DNA from: MFD01213-c1 sp963704405 | Lineage (GTDB): Bacteria; Planctomycetota; Phycisphaerae; Tepidisphaerales; Tepidisphaeraceae | DNA: 64,000 nt | Reading direction: 5' to 3' | Assembly (NCBI GenBank): GCA_963704405.1 | Contig: OY969903.1 | Coordinates: 4,340,001-4,404,000, forward strand | In this document: piece after piece, positions 28,373 through 37,814 of the stretch | Numbering within the stretch: the stretch's first letter is position 1 | How the letters are laid out: every line of letters starts with the position of its first letter | Made by a program: the position numbers and the translations under genes | The notes under the pieces: model-generated | The model's database searches: none | What the model saw: the letters and a program-made list of their open reading frames with translations, nothing else | What the model was told of the DNA's origin: nothing

Positions 28373-29242
28373 ATGTTAATTCAATCGCTTGGGCTTCAAT
28401 CGGACATGATCTTTCATCGCGCCGATGCACAAATTTTTGAGCGTGGCAATTACATGATCATTATGACACCAGATAATCCGCTTTACTTTTTCGGCAATCT
28501 TCTGTTGTTCGATCATCCACCGCAACCCAATGGACCCGGTCCTTGGGAGGCGCTGTTTGCCGAAGCATTTGCGGATCAACCCGCCTCAACCCATCGCACT
28601 TTCGTGTGGGACAACACCGGCCTTGGTGAACCAGCTGCGCCCGACGCTATATCGGCATTTGAGTCTTTTGGATACGAGTACAAAATTCAAATAATATTGG
28701 CTGCCGACGCGGTGAATCACCCATTATATCCTAACCATGAAGTATTAATCAGGGGGATTACTACGGAAATGGAATGGGAAGCGGTCTACGAGCTGCAAGT
28801 TTTGGGCGGCGCATCTGATTACAATCCTGACCTGTATCGACCTTTCATAGCCCAGCGCATCGTAAGTTGGCGGCGGATGATTGATGCAGGTCGTGGAATA
28901 TGGCTAGGCGCTTTCGATGGCAATAGATTAGTGGCTGACTGCGGATTGTTTTGGGAAGACGGTGTTGGGCGTTTTCAGAACGTAGAAACATTGGCGTCCC
29001 ACCGTCGCAGAGGGATTTGCGGAACATTGGTTCATCACGGTTGCGAACTGGCTCTCGAAAAATGCGGTGTGCGTAATTTGGTCATGGCAGCCGACAAGGG
29101 TTATGTGGCCGCGCGCATTTACGAATCTCTCGGATTCAAACGGGCAGAGCGGCTCGGCTCACTGTGTAAATATGATAGGTTGCAATGGGAACCCACTGAG
29201 ACAATGGCTGCCCCATCCACCGCTCCGTCGCCAAATCATTAA
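28373..29242 (+). CDS. GNAT-family N-acetyltransferase
   Basis: ATG at 28373 follows AGGAGG at 11 nt. The 289-residue protein has an N-terminal domain of about 120 residues (MIIMTPDNPLYFFGNLLLFD) and a C-terminal GNAT fold. In the latter, strand GIWLGAFDGNRLVADCGLFW leads into VETLASHRRRGICGTLVHHG, where RRRGICG is the acetyl-CoA pyrophosphate-binding loop, followed by AARIYESLGFKRAERL. It should transfer an acyl group from CoA to an amine. In this setting it may cap or detoxify the cluster's product (self-immunity, as in some microcin systems) or modify an intermediate; both are inference. Confidence 0.85.
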   Translation: MLIQSLGLQSDMIFHRADAQIFERGNYMIIMTPDNPLYFFGNLLLFDHPPQPNGPGPWEALFAEAFADQPASTHRTFVWDNTGLGEPAAPDAISAFESFGYEYKIQIILAADAVNHPLYPNHEVLIRGITTEMEWEAVYELQVLGGASDYNPDLYRPFIAQRIVSWRRMIDAGRGIWLGAFDGNRLVADCGLFWEDGVGRFQNVETLASHRRRGICGTLVHHGCELALEKCGVRNLVMAADKGYVAARIYESLGFKRAERLGSLCKYDRLQWEPTETMAAPSTAPSPNH

Positions 29243-29304
29243 CTCTACATATCGTGGGAAATTCTTGACTGAGCGACGTTATATATTCCCAATAACTTTA
29301 GGAA

Positions 29305-32003
29305 TCACGCTTCGTCTACATAGCAAATTTTGTCGGGAGTGTCTTGCGTCTCAATAAGCTTTTGGACGCAATGCTTTACGTGTTCCGCAGTCACTTCAAG
29401 GAGCCGTTCTCGCCACAATGCACGCTCGGCGACCCGCCAACCACTGATCCATTCCTGCAAAGCGTGATCCCTCAATCTCACCTGTTCTAATGGCTCATCT
29501 ACGGATACAACCGCGCTAACTATTGCAGCCTTGACTGCATCAACGTTCAGCCCGCACACTGCCGCCAACAGCGTCTCCTTCCAGGCGGCGGCAAAGGCAT
29601 GTGCGGACTGCGGATCGACTGCCGTGACAAGAAGACAATCGGTCGCGGCCCACCAGGCTATGTTGCCGTCGTACGCACCGAATCGTTTTCGCAACATCGG
29701 CTTAAAAAACTCGTAATTTAATGCTCTCGCGGTTACGTCCCAAGCCGCGGACAAATCGACGATGCTGAATCCCATGCATGACATTTTTCGACAATCGGTC
29801 AGCCGAAGAAATTGCGGTTGTCCTATGTCACCGCGTCGCGACGAAATGTATCCCATAGGATCGCGAGCGGGCAGCACCGGCGGATTGCCATTTTTTTGAA
29901 GGCGCGTGAGAAATGGCTGCAGTGCACGCAAACCATCCTGGTCCGCATAAACAATTAGCGTCGGCTTTTGCCACCAACCCACCGCTCCATTTTTAAAGAC
30001 CTTTAGAAGGTCGCTGGGTTCATTTAATGAACCGGTGCTCGCATCATGTTCTATATTTTCCAAAAGCAGTTCTTCGAGTGCTGGCTCACAAGCAAATGGG
30101 AGAGTGTTCGTATGCGATATTATATATTCTCTGAGAGACTTTATCGGTGAAGAGGCTATCCCATAAAACAAGCTCTTACGACCGAGCTCGACCAGTGCCT
30201 TTACCGACTCTAAAGGCGGCACCAGACCGTCGACCATCGCCTCTAGGACAGGCCGCGTCAGTTCCAAATCGGGTTTAAGAAAACCCAAGGAAAGACGAAT
30301 CACCCGCGCGGCGCAAATTCTGGATTGGTAAATGGTAAGGCAGGAGCCACTCGCGCTCAGCCTATGCAATCCTCGCTGACGGGCCAAACGCAAGAGATGT
30401 TGAGCGAAATGAAGTGCCATACCATGCCATGCGGCATTGGGTATTAGACATATTTGGCGGTTAGGAATGGGAATCAATAGATCTAAATGAATAACGTCAC
30501 AAGCCGTTAGCTGATAGGCAATATGCGAGGTTTCTTGTGCAGCACGGTTAGCTTGCGGATCTTTTAGTAAAGTCTCGACAGGTAGTCGTGGAATATTTCC
30601 CAAACCAGGTCCGCGCGAGAAGAGGCTATGCATGTTTGGAACACACGTACAATCGGCACCAACTGTCGCGAGCGCTGATAATGGTTGAATCACCGCAATC
30701 TCGTCGATTGGAGGAGAAAATCGCTCCTCAAGCTCTTGATCGAGCACGCTGCCAGATGAAACTGCATTGCACACCGCCCGTATGTCGTCCGACGAGTCAA
30801 TAAACACCTTTGCATCCCATCCTCTAGCTAGTGCTTGGCAGATTAGTATACCTTCGCCGATAGGGCGGTCTGCGAGGTCGTTCGCCGCGTCGAAGCAAAG
30901 CCTGTTTGTAATGTCTTCAATCAGTGGAATAAGGCTCGCGGCATTTCTGCTTGCCTTTACGGCATCACCGACCGCGTGTTGGAACGCCAAAGGATTTATT
31001 TCCCGGCGATTTCGGATGAATGCACCGAAAAAATCGGCGATCCGCGGATAACGCGAGGTGTTTGCTGAGATCTTCAATGAATCACCAAATATTCGCTTGA
31101 AACTCGCGACCATTGGCGAATGCGGCGAAAATATCGCTCGTTGAATCAATTCCTGCCGCCAGAATGCTTGAGACGATCGCAGAATCCCTCGGCACCACCC
31201 AAACACCGCGCCGTCACCCCGCAACGAATCCCGCGCGAGGGCAAATCGGGAACCTTCGGTCTGGGCCTCGCTTCGCCTCCGCCACCACACCGATCGATAA
31301 GATCGTCGAGTTGTCCGAGAAGTTTTGTCGGTGGGCTCGATGTGTGCAGCACAAAACTTGTTTGGGCAATCCGATAGTGGCAACGGTGAAACGTCACGAG
31401 CAAATCATGCAGGGGCTTTTGTGGCAGCGACGACAAAACTCCGGGATAACCACATGAATCGAACGCACCGGCCGTTCCGGCAAATAAGGCACTGCTGAGT
31501 GCGCGATGTAATGCGCGGCGAGGATCCCGATCAATTCCGAACAGCTCGGAAAGAATTGGCCCGGGGCAAGCGGCAGTTCCCACTTCAGACCGCAAATCGG
31601 TCAACCGCAGGATGGGACGGAAGACCAAATCCAAGTAAACATCGAACAGGTTGACGATGTCCCGGTCGATTATGCTCGATGCCGAGAAAAAGGTCATGTC
31701 CTCTCCTGTCACTGCCTGCATGCAAATATTAGCGCTTGCTCCCATTAATCTGAAAAATGGTTCTTCTTCGAAATACCGTTCCGAGCCCTTCAAGACAAGA
31801 TGTTCTAATAAATGAGGCAGACCTAGATCATTTGTCGGGGGAGTGGGAACGCCAATCGTAAAACCCATCAGTCGGTTTGGCCGCTGCACCCACATTATTT
31901 TTGCGCCGCAGCTATGCTGATATAAACGAGCTATGCCTTGGGTGGTAGGGAGTACCGCCTCATTTTCCAATACGCAATTGGGAAGTGTCGCGCGAGGTCT
32001 CAT
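29305..32003 (-). CDS. M16C-like zinc metallopeptidase (one frame break near 31,170)
   Basis: The ATG at 32003 overlaps the stop of the ThiF-like gene (ATGA), implying translational coupling. The N-terminal part carries the inverted zinc motif in GLPHLLEHLVLKGS (H64, E67, H68) and a downstream PILSELFGIDRDP whose Glu fits the third metal ligand of presequence-protease-type M16C enzymes. The frame breaks after CLGGAEGFCD and resumes one base over as SSQAFWRQELIQRAIFSPHS, continuing about 610 residues with further M16-like domains. Total of about 899 residues matches full-length M16C peptidases, which enclose and cut short peptides. It is the natural candidate for removing the leader of the cluster's peptide or degrading it afterwards (inference). 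Confidence 0.82.
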
Positions 32004-33049
32004 TGCTGGAGTTTGCCCGCGCGTGGGTTCGCGCCGAACACAGGAGTCCGCCCACGCAATGCCAGATCACGGAAATCAAACACGCATCGATGCTCTAGCG
32101 AAGGCCCGTCGGGCAATCCCGCTAAGTGGTGAATGATGTCCCGAACAAACATGGCACTAATCAACGTGTTGGTGAAACCAATCGATAGCGACATGGGCCT
32201 GATTTCCAAATGGCCAGTGAGTTCTTCCTCCCGGCGCAATTGTTCTTCGTAAACGATCATCGCATCGCGATCGGCCAAAAGAGGCCCAAATGACCCAGAA
32301 TGGCACCCGATTGCTGCAAAACTGCAAGATGTACCATGTTCGCGACAAAACATCGCGATGTAGCGGTGGATAGCATAAATCGGCTCATCGGCACAGCCAA
32401 GCACGAAGTCAATTCGATCCGCTGTTGATCCTTTTTCGACGGCGCACTGACGCAGTTTCTCTGGTCCATCGATCCGCATCTCGTACGTCACCGTCTCCAC
32501 ACCGGGATTAACGGCGTGCAGAGACGCCGCCATGGCTTCGACCTTTGGTCGACCAATATCAGCATGGACATACCCGAATTGGCGGTTGAAATTACTCGCT
32601 TCAACTCGATCAGAGTCGATGAGGACGAATCGTCTTATGCCGGCGGCCAACAAGTGCTGCAACGCAATCGTACCCACTCCACCAAGCCCTACAACCATGA
32701 CCCGTGCGGCGCTTAGCCGACGCTGAACAGCCGCAGGGTCACCTACGAATTCGGCAAAATAATGAATTTGCTTTTCGTATGCGGTTCCAACAAACGGATT
32801 GTCATAATCGGGAACGATGAGATCTTTTTCCCGCAGCGCCGCCAGCAACGCATCGGATTGCTCGCGACCGGCGATATCATAAAGGACTTGTACCTCGCAC
32901 CCATCTCTCAACGAGCGCAGCGCCTGGCATGTCGGTTCCTCCAGGCGCGGTATGGTTAGCACCCGATCAGCAATCAGTAGCGCTTCGCACGGGGTTCGGA
33001 AGAGCAACATGACATGTGGACGGAGCCTCCATCGTTGCTTTCCTTTCAT
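32000..33049 (-). CDS. ThiF/MoeB/MccB-like adenylating enzyme with N-terminal peptide-clamp-like domain
   Basis: About residues 1-85 (WRLRPHVMLLFRTPCEALLI, then a DxxALLAALREKDLI helix) resemble the RRE/peptide-clamp domain preceding the E1-like domain in RiPP enzymes such as MccB. The E1-like domain has the nucleotide loop VMVVGLGGVGTIALQHLLAAG (GLGGVG at 121-126), then FVLIDSDRVEASNFNRQFGY with acidic and Arg/Gln residues for ATP, GRPKVEA, and FVLGCADEP. Such enzymes adenylate a C-terminal carboxylate. Here the likely substrate is a small peptide rather than ThiS or MoaD, since neither is encoded nearby. GAAAGG precedes the ATG at 33049. The gene overlaps the transporter upstream by 83 nt and the peptidase downstream by 4 nt. 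Confidence 0.84.
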   Translation of the reverse strand: MKGKQRWRLRPHVMLLFRTPCEALLIADRVLTIPRLEEPTCQALRSLRDGCEVQVLYDIAGREQSDALLAALREKDLIVPDYDNPFVGTAYEKQIHYFAEFVGDPAAVQRRLSAARVMVVGLGGVGTIALQHLLAAGIRRFVLIDSDRVEASNFNRQFGYVHADIGRPKVEAMAASLHAVNPGVETVTYEMRIDGPEKLRQCAVEKGSTADRIDFVLGCADEPIYAIHRYIAMFCREHGTSCSFAAIGCHSGSFGPLLADRDAMIVYEEQLRREEELTGHLEIRPMSLSIGFTNTLISAMFVRDIIHHLAGLPDGPSLEHRCVFDFRDLALRGRTPVFGANPRAGKLQQ

Positions 33050-34297
33050 TAGTACCTTTCTTCTCCATCGAAAAATGCCAGCTACAAAGCGCTAAGCTGA
33101 TAAGCGGAACGACGCACATGGAAGCAAACGCTAAATTCACCGGGAAATGATCCATCAAAATGCCGAACCCGAAATAGCCGCAGGCCGTCAAAACTGCGGT
33201 GACGAACGCCTGGGAAGACAAAAGCGACGCTCGCAGACGGGACGGAACACGCTGCTGCATGTAACCACTAACAAAAATATCCGAAATGTCTGGCAGGATG
33301 TTGACGATGACGAAAATGGCAACCGTGAGGTAGAGGCCGGCCAGCGCATTGGCCGCGATTAAAAGCGATGACCCGATAAGCACCGTGGCAATAATGCCGG
33401 TGAAGGGGAGGCGATTTCTGACATGTTCCACGGACAGATAGAATGCGCATGCGGAAATCTGGATGACTGAAAAGATTAGGCCAATGTGACCGGCGCTAAG
33501 CTTATAAAAGTGCAGCAGCGACTGGCCATATATATAATAGGGTGTCATGACCGCATTATAGAGCCCAATACCAACGATGAACACGAGAAGCCGCCGGCCC
33601 TCGTGGCTGCCATAGAATCCTCGCACTGTTCTGAAATCAGATGGTTGCGAGATATTTTCGCGCCCTCATTAGTGGGATTGTTTTGATCTTCCTCGCTAGG
33701 TTCGTGGCGATAGTCATCAATGCGCTCAAACATGATTAATGTCAGCACGGCAGCGATACTGACACTTGCCGCGTACAACAGGAAAACCGCCGACCATGAA
33801 ATGACCTTTAAGTACCCGCCCAACGCCATGGCCGCCGCCAACGCAATTGATGATAGAGCAGTGATGCGGGAGATGATGCGCACATACTCTCCTTCTCGCC
33901 GCAGTGCTTTGAGCGAATCATACAGTAATGCTGTATTTGCGCCGGACCGGAAGGCAAACCCAATTCCTTCAATGGCAAATAAAGCAAGAAATAGCCCGAA
34001 ATCCCGACAAAACGCCATGCCGACAGCATTGACGATGGCAAGCAGGGAGCCAACTACCATGCTCCATCGCCGCCCAAATCTATCCGCGAAGATTCCGGTC
34101 GGAATTTCCATTAAAAAGTTCGCAGCAAATAAACCGGTCTGCAGCATACTGACCTGAGTATTGGAAAGTCCGCATTCGAGAAGATAAAGAACAAATATGC
34201 CCCGCTGGAATATCAGGCTGGAAAAAAAAGAAGCTCCAGCCATCAGCCAGACGTTACGGCCATATCGTAAATCCAAAGTGTGCAAGTTGTTGGTCAT
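32967..34297 (-). CDS. MFS transporter (one frame break near 33,665)
   Basis: The N-terminal half (start 34297) has six membrane helices and the MFS signature between helices 2 and 3: GIFADRFGRRWSMVVGSLLA. The frame breaks after EEDQNNPTNEGAKIS in the central cytoplasmic loop and continues one base over as QPSDFRTVRGFYGSHEGRRL. Helices 7-12 follow (LLVFIVGIGLYNAVMTPYYI and on). Total of about 443 residues is normal. The 83-nt overlap with the next gene may mean a second indel near its end, since a TAATG is available there. In a peptide-antibiotic-like cluster the likely role is export or self-protection (inference). Confidence 0.82.
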
Positions 34298-34460
34298 TCG
34301 CCTTCTAAGATATATAGAGGCTACGTTGGAGGCTCAGCGCTAGGGATTTCCAAAGCATAACGTTCCAGATCATTTCGAAGCGACCCTGAAAGACCCATTC
34401 CCTTACGCGTTATATTCTCTATTGAGAATGCATTTGGCGTTAAACCCTAGACCGGAAAGT

Positions 34461-35771
34461 TCAATTGGGTGCCAAAGAAATGGCGGTGAGAATGCCATAA
34501 CTTACGAACTGGACGGCAATAGCTTTCAGAATGTCGCAATCCACATCCGCAGGTATTCCTTCGTCTTCGAGGGCAAATTCATCCCTCCCCAGTGCATACA
34601 ATGCGGCCGCCCTAGCGGCAGCCGGCAGTTTTAACTCTCTTCCATTACAGACAAGTTTCAGAGTTTCATCTAGAACCTCAAAAGCCAAGGCAATCCCGCG
34701 AACCCGTTGAAATCGGTTGGCCTCACTCGATCGAATGAACGGAGCGTCCAGATCCAACGATACTGGGGAACAACAGTTTTCGCGAGCGAATGTTATCGCC
34801 AGTCCACAGAGGGCGTTGAGACAGGACTCGGCATTTATGCAGGACGAAATTGACTCGCGGAAGGTCGCATTGATATTCTCCCGAAAGCTCTCCTTGCCAA
34901 GTTGGCGAGCGAATCCAATCGGCAACGCCCTGCGAAACTGAACACTTGCATCCTGAAGCGACGAAAACCTTGCCCGCAATAGATCCCCCCATGTGTAACA
35001 ATCGAACGCTAAGTTCAGATGAATGGAAAATTCCGAGGTTGTAGCGGCATCATGGTAACAGCCCCTGGGAAGATACAGGAGATCACCCGACTTGAGATCA
35101 ATAGTTTCTACGCAAGAGCCACGCGGGTATTCCTCGTAATATCGCGCCAAATCGAAATCACGAGTCGGCAGTTCTTTTGCCGACTCGTAAAGCCTCCATG
35201 TCTTCGTGCCACCGATCTGAAGAACGAACAAGTCATAGCGGTCGCAATGCGTTGGCAATGTGCGGGATCCTGGTGGCGTGATAAAAGCGCCAATCTGAGT
35301 GGGATGAGAAAAAAACGATTGAATTTGAGATCGAAATACGCTCAATTTCGGCAGAACAAAGCTCAGATCCTCAAAAAAAATCGTTGCACCGTCTCGATAT
35401 AACGCAAGAACGCGTGCCGCATCAAGCACGCGAACTGGCTTACCGCTGGAATTTATAGTCGTCGTGTAAGCGGACGGTTCGACGAACCGTTGCTCCTGAT
35501 ATATTGAGATCGTATTTAGTGGAGTGGCCAGATTGCTTAGAAGGTTGTTAAAGTCCCCAACGGTGACTAAATCGTTATAGTATGCCCGATCGGTCCTCGG
35601 CAAATGAAGATACCGGATATTCCAAAAATCGCGGAAAAAATCCGCTTGTGTGACGCCACCAATAATTCGTTCGAACAGTTCACATCGGTCGGATGCCGGT
35701 TGAAATTGTACGTCACGAACACCCATCTTGATTATGCTATCAAAACCGACGTGCGATTCAAGGCGAATCAC
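34461..35771 (-). CDS. JmjC/cupin-type Fe(II)-dependent hydroxylase
   Basis: A 436-residue protein of the RoxA/FIH-like kind. The metal site is in RTLPTHCDRYDLFVLQIGGT (H175, D177), with K190 in GGTKTWRLYE likely to bind 2-oxoglutarate. The distal histidine (H240) lies in GDLLYLPRGCYHDAATTSEF. The N-terminal motif ADFFRDFWNIRYLHLPR is typical of these hydroxylases, and a helical C-terminal dimerisation/winged-helix-like domain follows. Relatives hydroxylate Arg, His, Asn or Asp in ribosomal proteins or peptides. Start is uncertain: GTG at 35771 or ATG at 35726, neither with a strong ribosome site. It heads the leftward gene set of the cluster. Confidence 0.85.
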   Translation of the reverse strand: MIRLESHVGFDSIIKMGVRDVQFQPASDRCELFERIIGGVTQADFFRDFWNIRYLHLPRTDRAYYNDLVTVGDFNNLLSNLATPLNTISIYQEQRFVEPSAYTTTINSSGKPVRVLDAARVLALYRDGATIFFEDLSFVLPKLSVFRSQIQSFFSHPTQIGAFITPPGSRTLPTHCDRYDLFVLQIGGTKTWRLYESAKELPTRDFDLARYYEEYPRGSCVETIDLKSGDLLYLPRGCYHDAATTSEFSIHLNLAFDCYTWGDLLRARFSSLQDASVQFRRALPIGFARQLGKESFRENINATFRESISSCINAESCLNALCGLAITFARENCCSPVSLDLDAPFIRSSEANRFQRVRGIALAFEVLDETLKLVCNGRELKLPAAARAAALYALGRDEFALEDEGIPADVDCDILKAIAVQFVSYGILTAISLAPN

Positions 35772-36012
35772 GCTGGCCAGTTTCGCGTTTGGGATCTAGC
35801 GCGCGATATTAATCTGATAGAAACGCCGTCGGGACAATGGGCTGAGGCACAGTCGGCAAGGCTGAAGATCAATTTGGCGCGGGCGGCGCGTTGAGCGGAT
35901 GGGCGCGTTGCGTTGTTTGGAATGCAGTCAGTGGGAGTCATTTGGCAAAAACGCGCCGCTTGAATTCCAAGATCAGGAGTTAGACTCGCGCTTCTGAAAG
36001 GATATCCAACAC

Positions 36013-37470
36013 GTGATTAACCCATATAATTTCGTCAGCATCGCGATAGATGTATGGCCAAGATATCTCGATGCGGCGCTGACCCACGATTTCAGTGACC
36101 TTTCTTTATTGCACTTAATACATGAACCGCCCGCCGGTATTGACTTTCGCCATCCGACAGCAACGGTGAGACGAATCAAAGGACAATGCTTTCAAATTAC
36201 TCCGGAGCCAGTCTGGTGGTCCACCGGAGAGCCGGTTGTCATCGAACACTATTTATTCAATTTCCAGCGGCTGCAGATCATTGATTCACTGCGCGGCCGC
36301 GGGCGACGGACCGGCACGCTACCGTTTGGTCTGAGCAATCCCCTCATCTGCGACGGTGCATTGCATATCACTTCCGAGTATGCCGATGAATCAATGTTGA
36401 CATGTTTAATGTCCGACCCAATCATGGCGCCGTTTCCGGTCATGCCGTCCAGCGACTCCGCTGAGCAACTATTCCATCAATGCGGTTCCCCAGTTACCGG
36501 CCCGTTCACTGTGCTACGTCATGATGAGGAGGCGATACAGCTTCGTGCCAACCCATATTTTCAAGGCCACGTCCCAATGCTTCATGACATTCATGTGTTG
36601 CCCTTTCCCGACCACGGGGATGCACACAGGGCGTTCGTCTCTGGAAAAATCGATTTGGGGTGTCTCACCCAATTCGGGTGTGTACCTGACGATCGGGTCG
36701 AAGTTGACCGGATGCAGATCGGAAGTGGGACTCTACCGTTGGTTGGTATGGTGATATTTAATACCGAGCGTCCACATTGGCGAAAAGTTCGAAGCGCGTT
36801 GGCGCGTCAGTTGCCTCTTCTCAGGCTTCCCAATTGCTGTGTACTAAGTCGGCTGCCGATTCCTCGGCAAATACTCGACTACGCGTCTTACCGTTTTGGC
36901 GACCAGAGAATAGAAATCGAATTGATTGAACAGGCGTGCGCCGAGGCCGCACAAAAAACGCCTATGAGCCAACAACCTCATTTGAAATGTCACCTAAAGG
37001 TGAATTACGCCTCATACTATCCCAATCGCAACATTGTGGATCAATTAGGAGAATGCGCAGCGATTTGTGGATTTCAAGTTGAGGCTATTGAGATACCGTA
37101 TCGCACATTAATGCAGCAATGCTCTCTCAAGCAAGCGGACATGACTTTCGCCATTTTATCTTCCAGAATTCCTGACGCCGCATTTTTCTTCCACCAATAC
37201 CTCGGAATGCTTCGAAAAAGCACCGAGATCCAAGCCCTCGCAAAAGAATTTGCTGATCACGCTGCCGTCTTGGGCTCGCAGCAGGCGGCAGCTATCCTTT
37301 GCCCCCAGCTCATTGAAAACCTGCCCATTCTTCCAATTTGCACATTTCGGTCACGTTTTTGGATCCGCCCCAAATGGAAACAGGTACTCACCACGCTGAT
37401 TAATTCGCGAACTCTGAGTTTTCTTGAATTGGATGATCCCTCGGCTCAGGACAATGCAATTTCGAAATGA
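36013..37470 (+). CDS. Family 5 solute-binding (SgrR/OppA-like) protein without signal peptide
   Basis: The GTG start at 36013 is preceded by AAAGGA. The N-terminus (FVSIAIDVWPRYLDAALTHD) matches the opening strand of SBP_bac_5 proteins. GSPVTGPFTVLRHDEEAIQL and HRAFVSGKIDLGCLTQFG are typical internal landmarks, and the 485-residue length is normal. No signal peptide or lipobox is visible, so it should be cytoplasmic, like the binding domain of SgrR. These proteins bind oligopeptides or sugars. In this cluster it could chaperone or sequester the peptide product as an immunity or delivery protein (inference). It converges tail to tail with the small peptide gene, only one base apart. Confidence 0.78.
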   Translation: MINPYNFVSIAIDVWPRYLDAALTHDFSDLSLLHLIHEPPAGIDFRHPTATVRRIKGQCFQITPEPVWWSTGEPVVIEHYLFNFQRLQIIDSLRGRGRRTGTLPFGLSNPLICDGALHITSEYADESMLTCLMSDPIMAPFPVMPSSDSAEQLFHQCGSPVTGPFTVLRHDEEAIQLRANPYFQGHVPMLHDIHVLPFPDHGDAHRAFVSGKIDLGCLTQFGCVPDDRVEVDRMQIGSGTLPLVGMVIFNTERPHWRKVRSALARQLPLLRLPNCCVLSRLPIPRQILDYASYRFGDQRIEIELIEQACAEAAQKTPMSQQPHLKCHLKVNYASYYPNRNIVDQLGECAAICGFQVEAIEIPYRTLMQQCSLKQADMTFAILSSRIPDAAFFFHQYLGMLRKSTEIQALAKEFADHAAVLGSQQAAAILCPQLIENLPILPICTFRSRFWIRPKWKQVLTTLINSRTLSFLELDDPSAQDNAISK

Positions 37471-37471
37471 C

Positions 37472-37648
37472 TCAACAGCGATAGGCCATGCAAGAATCGC
37501 CTACGCCGGGGTAATATATCTCTTGCATGCTGCTCTCGATAATATCGATCACAACTTCTTTCTTGGCAGCGATACCTTTAGTCTCCTTGTTTTGGTTGTC
37601 AATGTTCTCTGTCACCGGTTGTTTAGTAACCTGATTGGAGTGATTCAT
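37472..37648 (-). CDS. Candidate RiPP precursor peptide (58 residues)
   Basis: The ATG at 37648 follows AGGA at 9 nt; a longer TTG-started frame (to 37768) lacks a ribosome site. The peptide begins MNHSNQVTKQPVTENIDNQN, an Asn/Gln/Lys/Glu-rich leader-like half. An amphipathic helix follows (KKEVVIDIIESS), then the distinctive tail EIYYPGVGDSCMAYRC with three tyrosines, two cysteines and a C-terminal Cys. Size, charged leader, helical recognition segment and compact C-terminal core all fit RiPP precursors. Neighbours are peptide-modifying enzyme types. Precursor status is inference: it is unlike any family I can name. If the ThiF-like enzyme acts on it, the C-terminal carboxylate of Cys58 or an acidic side chain would be activated. 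Confidence 0.6.
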   Translation of the reverse strand: MNHSNQVTKQPVTENIDNQNKETKGIAAKKEVVIDIIESSMQEIYYPGVGDSCMAYRC

Positions 37649-37796
37649 GAGTTTTTTTCCTAAAGTAAATGTGGTGGAATTAAACTGGCTAACTGCGTCT
37701 GCGATCCCGATGTAGGCAGCAAATCTGCACGCCTGAGCCGAGAGATCAGCGAATTCACTGCGATTCAAGATTTCAACGCACCAGAAATTCCCAAAA

Positions 37797-37814
37797 CAAG
37801 TACATTGTTACTTG
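37797..37814. promoter_or_regulatory. Inverted repeat upstream of the peptide gene
   Basis: CAAGTA and TACTTG are separated by 6 nt, about 150 nt upstream of the candidate precursor start. Possible operator; no regulator is identified. Confidence 0.3.

Noticed and set aside
35973..36179. Minus-strand fragment with RYLGHTSIAMLTKLYG, resembling a tyrosine-recombinase C-terminus
   Set aside because: It is antisense to the N-terminus of the binding-protein gene, which matches its family well and has a good ribosome site; only a short stretch looks integrase-like.
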